Shown: positions 36,227 through 45,647, numbered from the stretch's first letter. The stretch: 64,000 bases of DNA from Pelagibius sp. Alg239-R121 (GCF_947331435.1 NZ_CAMZOF010000006.1:372001-436000); one strand, 5' to 3'. Numbers and translations: made by a program. The notes: generated by a model from the sequence alone, not told the origin.

Positions 36227-38320
36227 ATGTTGCTTGTTATGGCATCCGGACTTCGCTCAGGTTGGGCGGAGAGCAGAAAGCGTTGCTTCAGAGGTCTGTC
36301 TGGCGCTGTGAATAGCGCTATTCAAGGTGCGCGCCGGGGAAATGGCACCCGTTCCACGGCTGCGATAGGAGGCAGAGCGCTAGCTGCGACGGCGATAACG
36401 CTCGCTTTGTATAGCTCGGTTGCTGGGCTCCCGGCACAGGCCGAAGAACCGGTTGTCGAAGTTCTTTCTCTGCCTGAAGTGAAGGTCGTACGCGGCCTCC
36501 AGGAGTCGAGCTATCTGAGTGAGGCCGTGACGGCAGGGAAATTGCCGCCGGTTGCCGAGCGCCTGCCGGAAACGCCTCAGGTCGTTCCGCGCGGCAGCGC
36601 CCAGACTGTCGGAAAGTCCGGCGGTAGTGTGAAAACCCTGATCACCCGGGAAAAAGATATCCGTCTACTTGTTGTTTATGGCTATGCGCGTCTGGTTGGC
36701 TACAACGAAAAGCTCGAAATTACCCCGGATATCCTTGAGAAGGTTGAGGTTGAAGACGGTCGAAGCTTCACCTTTTATCTCCGAAAAGGCCACCGCTGGT
36801 CCGATGGACAGCCCTTTACGACGGAGGACTTCCGCTATTACTGGGAGGACGTGGCGAACAATGATCAACTGACGCCGACGGGACCGACCACCTCGCTTTC
36901 GGTTGACGGTGAATTTCCGGAAGTCGAAGTGATCGATGAAACGACCATCCGCTACAGCTGGCCCCAACCCAACCCCTTCTTTCTGACTCAGCTTTCCGGT
37001 GCCCGTCCGCTGTTCATTTTTCAACCGGCGCACTATCTGAAGCAGTTTCACGCAAAGTATGCCGACCCGGAAAAACTCGCGAAAAAGGTAGAGGATTCGA
37101 ACGCAAGAGACTGGGCGCAAATGCATAACCGCAAAGCGCGGCAGTACCGCTTCACCAATCCCAAGCTTCCGACCCTGCAGCCTTGGGTCAATACGGTCAA
37201 ACCGCCGTCGACCCGCTTCGTGGCCAAACGGAACCCCTTCTATCACCGGATCGACGAGTTCGGGCAGCAATTGCCTTATCTGGACGAGGTCATCTTGAGT
37301 GTGGTGGCCGGATCGCTGGTTCCAGCGAAGGTTGGCGCGGGTGAATCGGACCTTCAGTCGCGCGGCCTGAATTTCAGCGACTATACCTTCCTTAAAGAGA
37401 ACGACGAGCGCAGCGCCTATGACGTACGTCTCTGGAAGACCGTACGTGGCTCACAGCTTGCGCTCTATCCCAATCTGAACACCAACGACCCCGAGTGGCG
37501 AAAGCTGTTCCGGGACGTACGTTTCCGTCGGGCGATGTCTCTGGCCACCAACCGGCATGAGATCAATCAGGTCATTTATTACGGTCTCTGTATCGAGGGA
37601 AACAATACGGTTCTGCCGGCCAGCCCCTTGTATCAGCAGGATTATCGGGATTCCTGGGCGATGTTCGATCCTCAGGCCGCCAGTGCTCTCCTTGACGAAC
37701 TCGGCCTGACAGAGCGCAATGAGGATGGGATCCGCCTGCTGCCGGACGGCCGGGAGATGGAGATCATCGTTGAGACCGCTGGCGAAAACACGGAAGAATC
37801 AGACGTCTTGGAGCTGATTCACGATTCCTGGCTCGAAATCGGTGTAAAGCTATTCACCAAGCCGTCTCAGCGCGAAGTCCTGCGCAAACGGATTTTCTCC
37901 GGCGAGACCGTCATGACAATGTGGTTCGGCTATGAAAACGGTGTGCCGACGGCCGACATGAGTCCCGACGAGTTTGTTCCGCTGCATCAACAGAGCTATC
38001 AATGGCCGAAATGGGGCCAGTATCACGAGACCAGCGGCAAGTCCGGCGAACCTGTGGATTTGCCTCTGGCGCAGGAACTGCTTGAACTGCATATCGAGTG
38101 GACCACTGCCAGATCCCGCAGTGAACGGGAAAAGATCTGGCACCGGATTCTGGAGATCCACGCCGATCAGGTCTACACCATCGGCATCGTCGCCCAGGTC
38201 CCGCAGCCCATCGTGGTCGCCAACAGCCTAAAGAATGTGCCGGTCGAGGGGATCTACAACTGGGAACCCGGTGCCCAGTTCGGCATCTACCGCCCCGACC
38301 GCTTCTGGCTGGATCGTTAA
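36227..38320 (+). CDS. ABC transporter substrate-binding protein, family 5
   Basis: A 697-residue periplasmic binding protein of the oligopeptide/nickel type (SBP_bac_5). A long N-terminus of about 70 residues precedes the export signal helix LAATAITLALYSSVAG; mature sequence begins near AQAEEP. The family signature appears in FTFYLRKGHRWSDGQPFTTEDFRYYWEDV and later FRRAMSLATNRHEINQVIYYG. At 697 residues it is longer than most members. No permease or ATPase genes are adjacent, so it is an orphan that must use a transporter encoded elsewhere or has another role. Ligand unknown. Confidence 0.85.
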   Translation: MLLVMASGLRSGWAESRKRCFRGLSGAVNSAIQGARRGNGTRSTAAIGGRALAATAITLALYSSVAGLPAQAEEPVVEVLSLPEVKVVRGLQESSYLSEAVTAGKLPPVAERLPETPQVVPRGSAQTVGKSGGSVKTLITREKDIRLLVVYGYARLVGYNEKLEITPDILEKVEVEDGRSFTFYLRKGHRWSDGQPFTTEDFRYYWEDVANNDQLTPTGPTTSLSVDGEFPEVEVIDETTIRYSWPQPNPFFLTQLSGARPLFIFQPAHYLKQFHAKYADPEKLAKKVEDSNARDWAQMHNRKARQYRFTNPKLPTLQPWVNTVKPPSTRFVAKRNPFYHRIDEFGQQLPYLDEVILSVVAGSLVPAKVGAGESDLQSRGLNFSDYTFLKENDERSAYDVRLWKTVRGSQLALYPNLNTNDPEWRKLFRDVRFRRAMSLATNRHEINQVIYYGLCIEGNNTVLPASPLYQQDYRDSWAMFDPQAASALLDELGLTERNEDGIRLLPDGREMEIIVETAGENTEESDVLELIHDSWLEIGVKLFTKPSQREVLRKRIFSGETVMTMWFGYENGVPTADMSPDEFVPLHQQSYQWPKWGQYHETSGKSGEPVDLPLAQELLELHIEWTTARSRSEREKIWHRILEIHADQVYTIGIVAQVPQPIVVANSLKNVPVEGIYNWEPGAQFGIYRPDRFWLDR

Positions 38321-38322
38321 AT

Positions 38323-38348
38323 TGTAGCGAGGCATTAATTGCGCTACA
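38323..38348. terminator. Hairpin between convergent genes
   Basis: TGTAGCG (38323-38329) pairs perfectly with CGCTACA (38342-38348) across a 12-base loop, between the binding-protein stop (38320) and the EamA stop (38344). It could terminate both transcripts, but there is no long T-run. Confidence 0.35.
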
Positions 38349-39255
38349 GAGCCGGCTTGGGGCTGAGTACGTGGTCTGCTGAACTATGATTCGGCGGTGC
38401 GGCCCTGCGTCGGGACAGCCGCATACCTGCGATGGTCGAAGCGAAAATCACCAGGATTCCGGCGAACTGAACCTCTGTGAACCACTCGCCGAGCCAGTCG
38501 GCGCCGAGCAGCGTTGCTACGAGTGGACTGAGCAGTGATAAAAAGGTGACCCCTGCCCCAAGTCGCGTAATGCCGCGCACCCACAACCAGTAAGCCAGAG
38601 CAGTACCTGGTAGAATCAGATAGAGGAATCCACCAAGATTCTTCGCCGTCGGCATGGGCGGCAGACCTTCGATGGCGAGCGCCACAGGCGTCAGCACCAG
38701 ACCGCCGAGGAACAGTTGCCAGGCTGCAAGAGCGAGCGGTGTTCCCAGCTTGCCCCAGCGTTCAATCAGCACCGTGCCCGTTGCCATCGATACCGCTGCC
38801 GCGAGCGCAGCGAAAACGCCAACCAGATTCAGCTGTGCGGAGGGATCCAAGACCAGAAGGCCGACACCGATCAATCCGGCGATCGCGGCTGTAATCTGGC
38901 CAGGACGGGGCTGCTGCATTAACAGCGGCCAGGCCAGCATCGCTACGATAAGGGGTTGGGCGGACATCAGTGTGGCAGCCACGCCACCGGGTAGGTTTGC
39001 TGCGCTGATGAACAGCAATCCGAAGAAGAGTCCGATGTTGGCCAACCCGAGGATTGTTAATGGCAGCAGCTTGTCACGCGGCGGAAGCCCCGGCCCCAGC
39101 AGCATCAAGACGATCCCGGCCGGGAGTGCCCGCAGCGCCCCCGCCAGCAAAGGATGGCTGTCCGGTAAAAACTCGGTAAAGACGATGTAGGTTGTCCCCC
39201 AGAGGCAGGGCGCCAAGAGCGTCATGATCAGCAGGATATGTCTTGAGCCAGTCAT
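38344..39255 (-). CDS. EamA/DMT family transporter
   Basis: A 303-residue inner-membrane exporter with about ten hydrophobic helices in two repeated EamA units (about 10-140 and 152-285). The N-terminal LLAPCLWGTTYIVFTEFLP is typical. Such proteins export amino acids, metabolites or drugs. It lies 14 bases after the nitroreductase gene in the same operon, divergent from a MarR regulator, so export of a toxic compound or metabolite modified by the nitroreductase is plausible but unproven. Confidence 0.88.
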   Translation of the reverse strand: MTGSRHILLIMTLLAPCLWGTTYIVFTEFLPDSHPLLAGALRALPAGIVLMLLGPGLPPRDKLLPLTILGLANIGLFFGLLFISAANLPGGVAATLMSAQPLIVAMLAWPLLMQQPRPGQITAAIAGLIGVGLLVLDPSAQLNLVGVFAALAAAVSMATGTVLIERWGKLGTPLALAAWQLFLGGLVLTPVALAIEGLPPMPTAKNLGGFLYLILPGTALAYWLWVRGITRLGAGVTFLSLLSPLVATLLGADWLGEWFTEVQFAGILVIFASTIAGMRLSRRRAAPPNHSSADHVLSPKPAL

Positions 39256-39269
39256 TGCTTTACTCCCGA

Positions 39270-39875
39270 TCAGTGACTGTTTCCGGTTTGCCGGGGAAAG
39301 CCGCCTGCAAAGGCCAGTTCGTCAATGGGACGGCGCGGGCTGGGAAACTCGCGTTCCTGCAGTTCGGCCGGCAGCGCGGCTGCGTCGGCGCGGCGGCCAA
39401 CGGCAATCGCGATTTCGATGCGGTAACGCTCGGGAACCTGTAAGCGAATGCGTGAAAGGTCATAATCGATGCCTGCCATGCCGTGCGCCTGATAGCCCAT
39501 CCGTGTTGCCTGCAGGGCGAGCTGCGCCCAGGCGGCGCCGGCGTCGAAACTATGGCAGCGCGATGGCTTGGCCTTGCCTGGCTCATCGGCGAACATCAGG
39601 CGGTCGGATAGCAGGAAAACCAGTGCCGAAGCGTTTTGAGCCCATCCGATGTTGAAGGAGTCCAGTAACTCCAGAAAGTTTTGCCATTGGGCATCGCCCC
39701 TCAACGCGTAGAGAAAACGCCAGGGCTGAACGTTGAAAGCCGAAGGTGCCCAGCGCGCCGCTTCGATTAATGTCAGAAGGTCGGGTTCAGGCATTGGGCT
39801 GCTGTCGAACGCTCTGGGTGACCAGCGTTTCAAAAATATAGGATCAATGGGAAGATCGGTTTTGCGATGTGTCAT
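39270..39875 (-). CDS. Nitroreductase family protein
   Basis: A 201-residue FMN-dependent nitroreductase-fold protein. Conserved features are the FMN-binding KRWSPRAFD near the N-terminus, APSAFNVQPWRF (active-site loop) and the late GMAGIDY and IAIAVGRRAD stretches. Such enzymes reduce nitroaromatics, quinones or flavins with NAD(P)H. The ATG at 39875 follows GGAGAG; an upstream extension of the frame to 40037 crosses the promoter and is rejected. Probably controlled by the MarR palindrome at 40006. Confidence 0.9.
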   Translation of the reverse strand: MTHRKTDLPIDPIFLKRWSPRAFDSSPMPEPDLLTLIEAARWAPSAFNVQPWRFLYALRGDAQWQNFLELLDSFNIGWAQNASALVFLLSDRLMFADEPGKAKPSRCHSFDAGAAWAQLALQATRMGYQAHGMAGIDYDLSRIRLQVPERYRIEIAIAVGRRADAAALPAELQEREFPSPRRPIDELAFAGGFPRQTGNSH

Positions 39876-40005
39876 GGTCGTCTCTCTCCGCAAAGGGGCA
39901 GCGTTGCCGGAATACGATTGCTTCCGGGGCGGGTCGGTCTGATGACCGTAAAGTTGCGGTATCGGCAAACTTTTGATAATCTTGCGTCGAATAATTTGAT
40001 ATAAA

Positions 40006-40025
40006 GTATTTCGACGTCGAAATAC
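40006..40025. promoter_or_regulatory. Perfect 20-bp palindrome, likely MarR operator
   Basis: GTATTTCGACGTCGAAATAC reads identically on both strands. It lies between the divergent nitroreductase (start 39875) and marR-type gene (start 40045), 20 bases before the latter, so binding would block marR transcription or initiation. A related half-site, GTCGAATAA, lies 20 bases away at about 39986. Assignment to the adjacent MarR protein is inference from position. Confidence 0.7.
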
Positions 40026-40044
40026 ATTTAAGATCATTGGAGAG

Positions 40045-40605
40045 ATGAGTCAAGACGTGAAGCAGCAGAAAGATGAGCCGCAACGGGATCAGACCCAGGA
40101 CGGAGTCCAGGTACAGGCGATGAATCAGGCGCTGGGTGCGTCGATGGATGCCATCCTCGCTCAGTGGCAGCGCGAGCGACCGGATCTCGATTCAGCGGTT
40201 ATGGCAATCTGCGGCGATGTTTGGCGGGCGGGCGAACGGCTCCGTCAGGGGGTGACGGGCAATCTTTCGGCCAGCGGCCTCGATATCGCCGGCTTCGATG
40301 TGCTGCTCACCTTGCGCCGTCAGGGCCGAGATGAGGCGCTCTCCCCTTCCGCGCTGGCCAAGGATATGATGCTCTCGACGTCCGCCATGACCAACCGCCT
40401 GGATCGCCTGGAGAAACGCGGCCTGATCAAGCGACAAACCGATCCGGGCGACCGTCGAGGACTTAAGATCGTGCTGTCGGAAGAAGGCTTTAGGCTGGCG
40501 GATGAACTCGTCGCCTCACATGTGCAGACGGAGGAACGGATGCTCGGCGCGCTGAGTCAGGAGGAACGAGATCAGTTACGGGAGTTATTGAGCCGGATAG
40601 GATAG
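40045..40605 (+). CDS. MarR family transcriptional regulator
   Basis: A 186-residue winged-helix repressor. The HTH/wing is clear: FDVLLTLRRQG, SPSALAKDMMLSTSAMTNRLDRLEKRGLI and the wing TDPGDRRGLKIVLSEEG. An unusually long, Gln/Asp-rich N-terminal arm of about 40 residues precedes the domain. MarR proteins usually sense phenolics or oxidants. It is divergent from nitroreductase-EamA and separated from it by a perfect palindrome, a classic layout for self- and neighbour-repression. Confidence 0.92.
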   Translation: MSQDVKQQKDEPQRDQTQDGVQVQAMNQALGASMDAILAQWQRERPDLDSAVMAICGDVWRAGERLRQGVTGNLSASGLDIAGFDVLLTLRRQGRDEALSPSALAKDMMLSTSAMTNRLDRLEKRGLIKRQTDPGDRRGLKIVLSEEGFRLADELVASHVQTEERMLGALSQEERDQLRELLSRIG

Positions 40606-40671
40606 TTATGGGCTCTTTGCAGAGGTTGCGTTACGCGGACTTGGACCGGACCAGACAAGCAATTGACTTTG

Positions 40672-41448
40672 CTAGATTTCGATCGTCAGCCCGTCATAGC
40701 CCGGTTCCACCCCCGCTGGACAGCGGGACTTGAGATCTTCGTAGTCGATCTGGTGATTCAGGTGGGTCAGGATTGCGCGTTCGGGCTTCACCCGTTCGAT
40801 CCATTCCAGGGTCTGCTCGAAGTGTGAATGGGTCGGGTGCGGCTCGTCGCGCAGGCAATCGACGATCCAGACCTTGATGCCCTCCAAGGCCTCAAAGGCG
40901 GTCTCGTTCAGGGATGAAGCGTCGGTCGAGTAGGCAATATCGCGAAAACGGAAGCCCAGACTGGTGGTTGGACCATGTTGCTGCACGAAAGGCTGAACCG
41001 GAATCGGGCCAACCTCGAAGTTCCCCACGATCAGACAGTCGTTCAAAAGAGGGCGATAGAGGCTGGATTTGTCACAGCTCGAGCTGAAGATGTAATCAAA
41101 GCGCCGGGTCAGAGACTCGCGGGTTTTCTCATCCATATAGGTATCGATCGGACCCTTGTTGGCATAGGCCAGATAGCGCAATTCGTCGACGCCGTGGCTG
41201 TGGTCGGCGTGATCATGCGTGTAGATGACCGCATCCAGGCGCGTGATCTCGGCATCGATCAACTGAACCCTCAAGTCGGGCGAGGTATCGACCAGGACCT
41301 GGGTGCCCTGTTCTTCCACCAGAATCGATACCCGGCGACGGCGGTTCTTGGGATTATTGGGATCGCAGGCTCCCCAGGTGCCGCCGACGACACCGCCGGC
41401 CAGGGGCACGCCACCCGATCCGCCGCAACCCAGAACCGTCACCTTCAT
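40672..41448 (-). CDS. MBL fold metallo-hydrolase (PhnP-like)
   Basis: A 258-residue metallo-beta-lactamase-fold phosphodiesterase/hydrolase. The N-terminal LGCGGSGGVPLAGG and metal motif THDHADHSHG (HxHxDH) are diagnostic, with further metal ligands likely in STDASS and LTHLNHQ. Relatives include PhnP, a cyclic phosphodiesterase, and a conserved proteobacterial gene usually next to tatD and metG, as here. Its start overlaps the tatD stop by 4 bases. Confidence 0.9.
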   Translation of the reverse strand: MKVTVLGCGGSGGVPLAGGVVGGTWGACDPNNPKNRRRRVSILVEEQGTQVLVDTSPDLRVQLIDAEITRLDAVIYTHDHADHSHGVDELRYLAYANKGPIDTYMDEKTRESLTRRFDYIFSSSCDKSSLYRPLLNDCLIVGNFEVGPIPVQPFVQQHGPTTSLGFRFRDIAYSTDASSLNETAFEALEGIKVWIVDCLRDEPHPTHSHFEQTLEWIERVKPERAILTHLNHQIDYEDLKSRCPAGVEPGYDGLTIEI

Positions 41449-42254
41449 GAGGCAGCGTCGAACCCGGGTTCGTCCAGGGCGGCGCCGGCCCGTGAGAACA
41501 GCGTCTTGAAATTCGCCGTTGTTGTTTCGATCAGAAGATCGTTCGATACCTCTTTGATTTCCGACAATTTTTCTGCGGTGTGCACGACAAATGCGGGTTC
41601 GTTCTTCTTGCCGCGTTTTGGCACCGGCGCGAGATAGGGCGAGTCGGTCTCGACCAGCAGCCGTTCGAGGGGAACCTGTCTGACTGTATCGCGCAGACTC
41701 TCCGCATTCTTGAACGTCACGACGCCGGCGAGCGAGATGTAGAAACCCATGTCCAGGGACGCCTGGGCAAGTTCAGGTCCGGCGGTAAAGCAATGAATAA
41801 CAGCCGGATAGGCGCCTTTGCTGTATTCGTCCTGAAGGATCGCGACCGTATCGTCATCCGCATCGCGGGCATGCACGATTAGCGGCAGGCCGGTTTCGCG
41901 TGCAGCGGTAATGTGTGCCCGAAAGCTGATCTGCTGCTGCTCCCGCGGTGAATGTTCGTAATAGTAGTCGAGCCCGGTCTCGCCGATGCCGACGACCTTG
42001 GGATGCTGGGCCAACTCGATCAGGCGGTCCGGCGTCTCCTGTCCCTCTTCTCCCGCTTCGTGCGGATGCACGCCGACGGAACAGAAGACATTCGGGTAAC
42101 GCTCTGCGATCTCAAGCACAATCGGGAATTCACTCATCTTGGTGCAGATGGTGACCATCGCGCCGACACCGGCACGCCCTGCCCGCGCAACGACTTCGTC
42201 AATGTCGCCGTCACGCTGCAGGTAATCGAGATGGCAATGGGAATCTATCAGCAT
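41445..42254 (-). CDS. tatD: TatD family hydrolase/DNase
   Basis: A 269-residue metal-dependent TIM-barrel hydrolase; E. coli TatD is a 3'-5' exonuclease linked to DNA repair. Motifs: IDSHCHLDYL (metal ligands HxH), GVHPHEAG, GETGLDYYY, IHARDADDD, VIHCFTAG and ETDSPYLAP. The ATG at 42254 is chosen as it starts the conserved block; the longer frame to 42374 overlaps metG. It lies 16 bases downstream of metG and overlaps the MBL gene. Confidence 0.94.
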   Translation of the reverse strand: MLIDSHCHLDYLQRDGDIDEVVARAGRAGVGAMVTICTKMSEFPIVLEIAERYPNVFCSVGVHPHEAGEEGQETPDRLIELAQHPKVVGIGETGLDYYYEHSPREQQQISFRAHITAARETGLPLIVHARDADDDTVAILQDEYSKGAYPAVIHCFTAGPELAQASLDMGFYISLAGVVTFKNAESLRDTVRQVPLERLLVETDSPYLAPVPKRGKKNEPAFVVHTAEKLSEIKEVSNDLLIETTTANFKTLFSRAGAALDEPGFDAAS

Positions 42255-42270
42255 ATTTCTGATCCCGCGG

Positions 42271-43830
42271 CTATGCGCTTTCCGCGTCTTCTTCGACGAA
42301 GCGAGGAAAGATGCCTTGCGGTTTAGGCACCGGAGAACCGGATGCGAGTGGAGTTGCGAGTGCCTCGAAACCACGTGCGTCCGCTGCCACAGAGAGCTGA
42401 TCGAGCATTTTGGCCATGGAATCGGGCATCACCGGCTGGGTCAGGATTGCCAGGCGCCGGACCGTTTCGGCCAGGACGTAGAGAACAGTGCTCATCCGCT
42501 CCGGGTCTGTCTTCTTCAGAGCCCAGGGGGCCTGATCGTCGACATAGCGGTTGGCGGCAGCAATGACATCCCAGGTGGCTTCCAACGCCTTGTTAAAGGC
42601 CTGCTGGCCGTATTCCTCGCGCAGGCGCTGCGGCAGAACTTCGGACAGCGCCAGCAGAGCTTCGTCCACCGGCTGAAAGGCGCCGGGGGACGGCACCGCG
42701 TTGTTGCAGTTCTTCGCGATCATCGAGAGAACCCGTTGCGCCAAGTTCCCGAGATCGTTGGTCAAATCCCCATTCATGCGCCCGACGATGGCCCGCTTTG
42801 AAAGATCACCATCGTTTCCGAAAGGCACTTCACGCAGGAGGAAGTAACGCACCGGATCCAGCCCATAGGTTTCGACCAGTTGCAACGGGTCGATGACGTT
42901 GCCCAGCGATTTGGAGATTTTCTGCCCCTCGTTCGTCCACCAGCCGTGGGCGAATACCCTCTTGGGTGCGGGCAGATCCGCGGCCATCAGAAAGGCCGGC
43001 CAGTAGACGGCATGAAAGCGAAGGATATCCTTGCCCACCATGTGAAGGTCGGCTGGCCAATAGTTTGAATAGTCAGCGCTTTCTACGTCAGGATAACCGG
43101 CTGCAGTGATGTAGTTGGTCAGGGCATCCAGCCAGACATACATGATGTGATCTGCATCGTCTGGAACCGGAATACCCCAGGAGAAGGTTGTGCGGCTGAC
43201 GGAAAGGTCCTTCAGGCCGCCCTTTACGAAGCTGATCACCTCGTTGCGGCGGGTGTCCGGGGCGATGAAATCCGGGTTTGCCTCATAAAAGGCCAACAGT
43301 CGGTCCTGCCAGGCCGACAGACGGAAAAAGTAGGAAGGCTCTTCAACCCACTCGACCTCGGCGCCGCTGGCGGTAGCGATCCTTGTGCCATCCGGCTGCT
43401 TTGTCAGCTCGCTTTCCGTATAGAAGGCCTCGTCCCGGACTGCGTACCAGCCGGAGTAGCTGCCTAGATAGATCTCGCCGGCGTCCAACAGACGCTTCCA
43501 AAGAGCCTGACAGGCGACCTTGTGGCGTTCCTCGGTGGTACGGATGAAGTCGTCGTTGCTGAAATTCAGCGCCGGTGAGAGATTTCGGAAGTTCTGTGAG
43601 ACCCGGTCGGTGAAGGCTTGCGGATCGATGCCGGCCGCCTGGGCGGATTTCTCAACTTTCTGGCCATGTTCGTCGGTGCCGGTCAGAAACTTCACGTCGC
43701 GGCCGTCCAAACGCATGAAGCGCGCCAAAACATCGCATGCCAGGGTGGTATAGGCGTGACCAATGTGCGGAACATCGTTCACGTAATAGATTGGCGTCGT
43801 GATGTAGTAAGGCGTTTTCTGCCCGGACAT
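42271..43830 (-). CDS. metG: Methionyl-tRNA synthetase
   Basis: A 519-residue class I aminoacyl-tRNA synthetase that charges tRNA-Met. HIGH is seen as PHIGHAYTT (22-25 for the core) and KMSKS as KISKSLGN. The anticodon-binding domain follows. No C-terminal dimerisation (EMAP-like) domain is present, as in the shorter alphaproteobacterial enzymes. The ATG at 43830 follows GGAGAG; an upstream in-frame start at 43854 is less likely. Confidence 0.96.
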   Translation of the reverse strand: MSGQKTPYYITTPIYYVNDVPHIGHAYTTLACDVLARFMRLDGRDVKFLTGTDEHGQKVEKSAQAAGIDPQAFTDRVSQNFRNLSPALNFSNDDFIRTTEERHKVACQALWKRLLDAGEIYLGSYSGWYAVRDEAFYTESELTKQPDGTRIATASGAEVEWVEEPSYFFRLSAWQDRLLAFYEANPDFIAPDTRRNEVISFVKGGLKDLSVSRTTFSWGIPVPDDADHIMYVWLDALTNYITAAGYPDVESADYSNYWPADLHMVGKDILRFHAVYWPAFLMAADLPAPKRVFAHGWWTNEGQKISKSLGNVIDPLQLVETYGLDPVRYFLLREVPFGNDGDLSKRAIVGRMNGDLTNDLGNLAQRVLSMIAKNCNNAVPSPGAFQPVDEALLALSEVLPQRLREEYGQQAFNKALEATWDVIAAANRYVDDQAPWALKKTDPERMSTVLYVLAETVRRLAILTQPVMPDSMAKMLDQLSVAADARGFEALATPLASGSPVPKPQGIFPRFVEEDAESA

Positions 43831-43920
43831 TCCACTCTCCTCGCGGGCGATCAAAAGACGACTTCGTCCGTCACACCTGCGCCTGCAAAATTCTATCAGG
43901 CTCTTGGACGTCTCATTATC

Positions 43921-45009
43921 TTAAGACGTTAGGGCCTCAATCTCGGAAAAGACACTGATCACAACATGTTTGCGGTCGAGGTTCGCACGATCCGCGGAGT
44001 TGTACAGGGCCGAGGTCTTGTCCCACAGCGTGAGCCACTGCGCAAGAGGGCGCCGGGCCAAAAGGCTCTCCATAATGTCAGTCTCACCCGCGACCACAGG
44101 GGGTGGCAGTTGCTGCCGCGCACCGCCGTTGATCATCCTGGCCAGCCACCAGAGCAGCAGCTCCATGCCGGTCCGGAAGGTATCACCACCACTGTCCTGT
44201 GCCAGCCGGTCGCTAAAAGCCTGCACCTTGACGATGTCCATACCTGGTATGTGAGCGACGATATCCATCAAGGCCTTGTAAAGTTCCAGACCGCCGATTG
44301 CGTCCAACTGTAGTGCGCGACCAATGCTGCCTTCCGACAGACGGGCCAGAGCCTGCGCCTCAAGCGGGTCGAGTTTGGGCCGGTGCTGCTGAAGCAGTGT
44401 CAACAAACTCTCCTCTCCCAGCGGCGTCAGTGGAAGATGGCAGCAGCGCGAGTGGATTGTCGGCAGCAGGCGCGCCGGTTGGTGGCTGATGAGCAGTAGG
44501 AGGACATCTTTCGGTGGTTCCTCCAAAATCTTCAGTAAGGCATTGGTTGCGTTGATGTTCATGTCATCGATTGAGTCGACGATCACGATCCGCCAGCCGC
44601 CTTCCGTGGAGGTCCTGCGCAGAAAGGACACTACGTTGCGGGCGTCCTCGACCGGAATTACGGAGCGGACCTTGCCTTTCTGGTCGACACCCCGCTCCAC
44701 GGTCATGAGATCGCCATGGCCGCCGGACGCGACCCTTCGAAAGACTTCGTTGCCGGGATCCAGTGAAAGCCCATCCGGTGATCCGCCGAACAGTCCGGGG
44801 GCGGAAGTGCCGCCATTGAGCACAAAGCGGGCGAAGCGAAATGCAAGTGTCGCCTTGCCGACGCCGCGTGGTCCGGTCATCAGCCAGGCGTGGGGTAAAC
44901 GTCCCGATTCGTAGGCAGTTAGAAGTCTTTTCTCAGCGGCACCATGACCTAGAAGATCGGCATTTTCCCGAGGGGCCGTGGTTTCAATCTCAACTGCTGC
45001 CTTTGCCAT
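43921..45009 (-). CDS. holB: DNA polymerase III subunit delta prime
   Basis: A 362-residue clamp-loader subunit. The AAA+ domain has the altered P-loop GPRGVGKATLAF, then VVIVDSIDDMNINATNALLKILEEPP (Walker B and sensor region) and SRCCHLPLTPL. Starts at the ATG at 45009, which overlaps the tmk stop codon by one base (TAATG), so translation is probably coupled. Frames extending upstream lie inside tmk. Confidence 0.93.
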   Translation of the reverse strand: MAKAAVEIETTAPRENADLLGHGAAEKRLLTAYESGRLPHAWLMTGPRGVGKATLAFRFARFVLNGGTSAPGLFGGSPDGLSLDPGNEVFRRVASGGHGDLMTVERGVDQKGKVRSVIPVEDARNVVSFLRRTSTEGGWRIVIVDSIDDMNINATNALLKILEEPPKDVLLLLISHQPARLLPTIHSRCCHLPLTPLGEESLLTLLQQHRPKLDPLEAQALARLSEGSIGRALQLDAIGGLELYKALMDIVAHIPGMDIVKVQAFSDRLAQDSGGDTFRTGMELLLWWLARMINGGARQQLPPPVVAGETDIMESLLARRPLAQWLTLWDKTSALYNSADRANLDRKHVVISVFSEIEALTS

Positions 45010-45647
45010 TACGTCTGATCCAGCGAAAGGCGCTGTGCGGCGAGTTCCCGGATCTGGACCGCAATGTCGTCGATGGCGCCGTCTGCATCGATCACAGCAC
45101 AACGTTCGGGGTCACGGGCGGCAATATCCAGGAAACCTGCGCGAAGCCGTTGATGGAATTCCAGGGCCATGGATTCATAGCGATCTTCGCCGCCCGCCCG
45201 TTCACCGGCACGGCCGAGGCCACTCGCAGGGTCGATATCCATGATCACGGTAAAATCAGGTAGAAAATCAGCAACAACAATGGTTTGAAGCTGTTCGATG
45301 ATTTCCCGGCCGAGCTGATGTCCATAACCCTGATAGGCCATGGTCGAATCGACGAAACGATCGCACAGGACCCAGTGTCCGGCTTCCAACGCCGGTATCA
45401 CCGTCTTTTCAAGATGATCGCGGCGCGCGGCAAAATGCAGGAGCGCCTCGGTGCTTGCCGACCAGCGGTCTGCCGGTCCATTGACCAGAAGTGACCGGAT
45501 CTGCTCCGCTCCGGCACTCCCCCCAGGTTCGCGTGTCGTGGTGACCTGCCGGCCCTGCGCTGTCAGCCATTGGGCAAGACGCTTGATCTGCGTTGTCTTG
45601 CCCGCCCCCTCGCCGCCTTCGAATGTAATGAATTTACCGCGAAGCAT
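45009..45647 (-). CDS. tmk: Thymidylate kinase
   Basis: A 212-residue kinase making dTDP from dTMP. P-loop FEGGEGAGKTTQ (8-19), DR-x motif LCDRFVDSTMAYQGYG and the LID region GRAGERAGGEDRYE are visible. The ATG at 45647 is preferred to an upstream start at 45716 because homology begins at RGKFITFEGG. Operon order tmk-holB-metG-tatD is standard for alphaproteobacteria. Confidence 0.95.
   Translation of the reverse strand: MLRGKFITFEGGEGAGKTTQIKRLAQWLTAQGRQVTTTREPGGSAGAEQIRSLLVNGPADRWSASTEALLHFAARRDHLEKTVIPALEAGHWVLCDRFVDSTMAYQGYGHQLGREIIEQLQTIVVADFLPDFTVIMDIDPASGLGRAGERAGGEDRYESMALEFHQRLRAGFLDIAARDPERCAVIDADGAIDDIAVQIRELAAQRLSLDQT

Noticed and set aside
36215-36235. TGGC...TTGC element at the binding-protein start resembling sigma-54
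   Set aside because: The GG and GC are 11 rather than 10 bases apart and the element overlaps the start codon.
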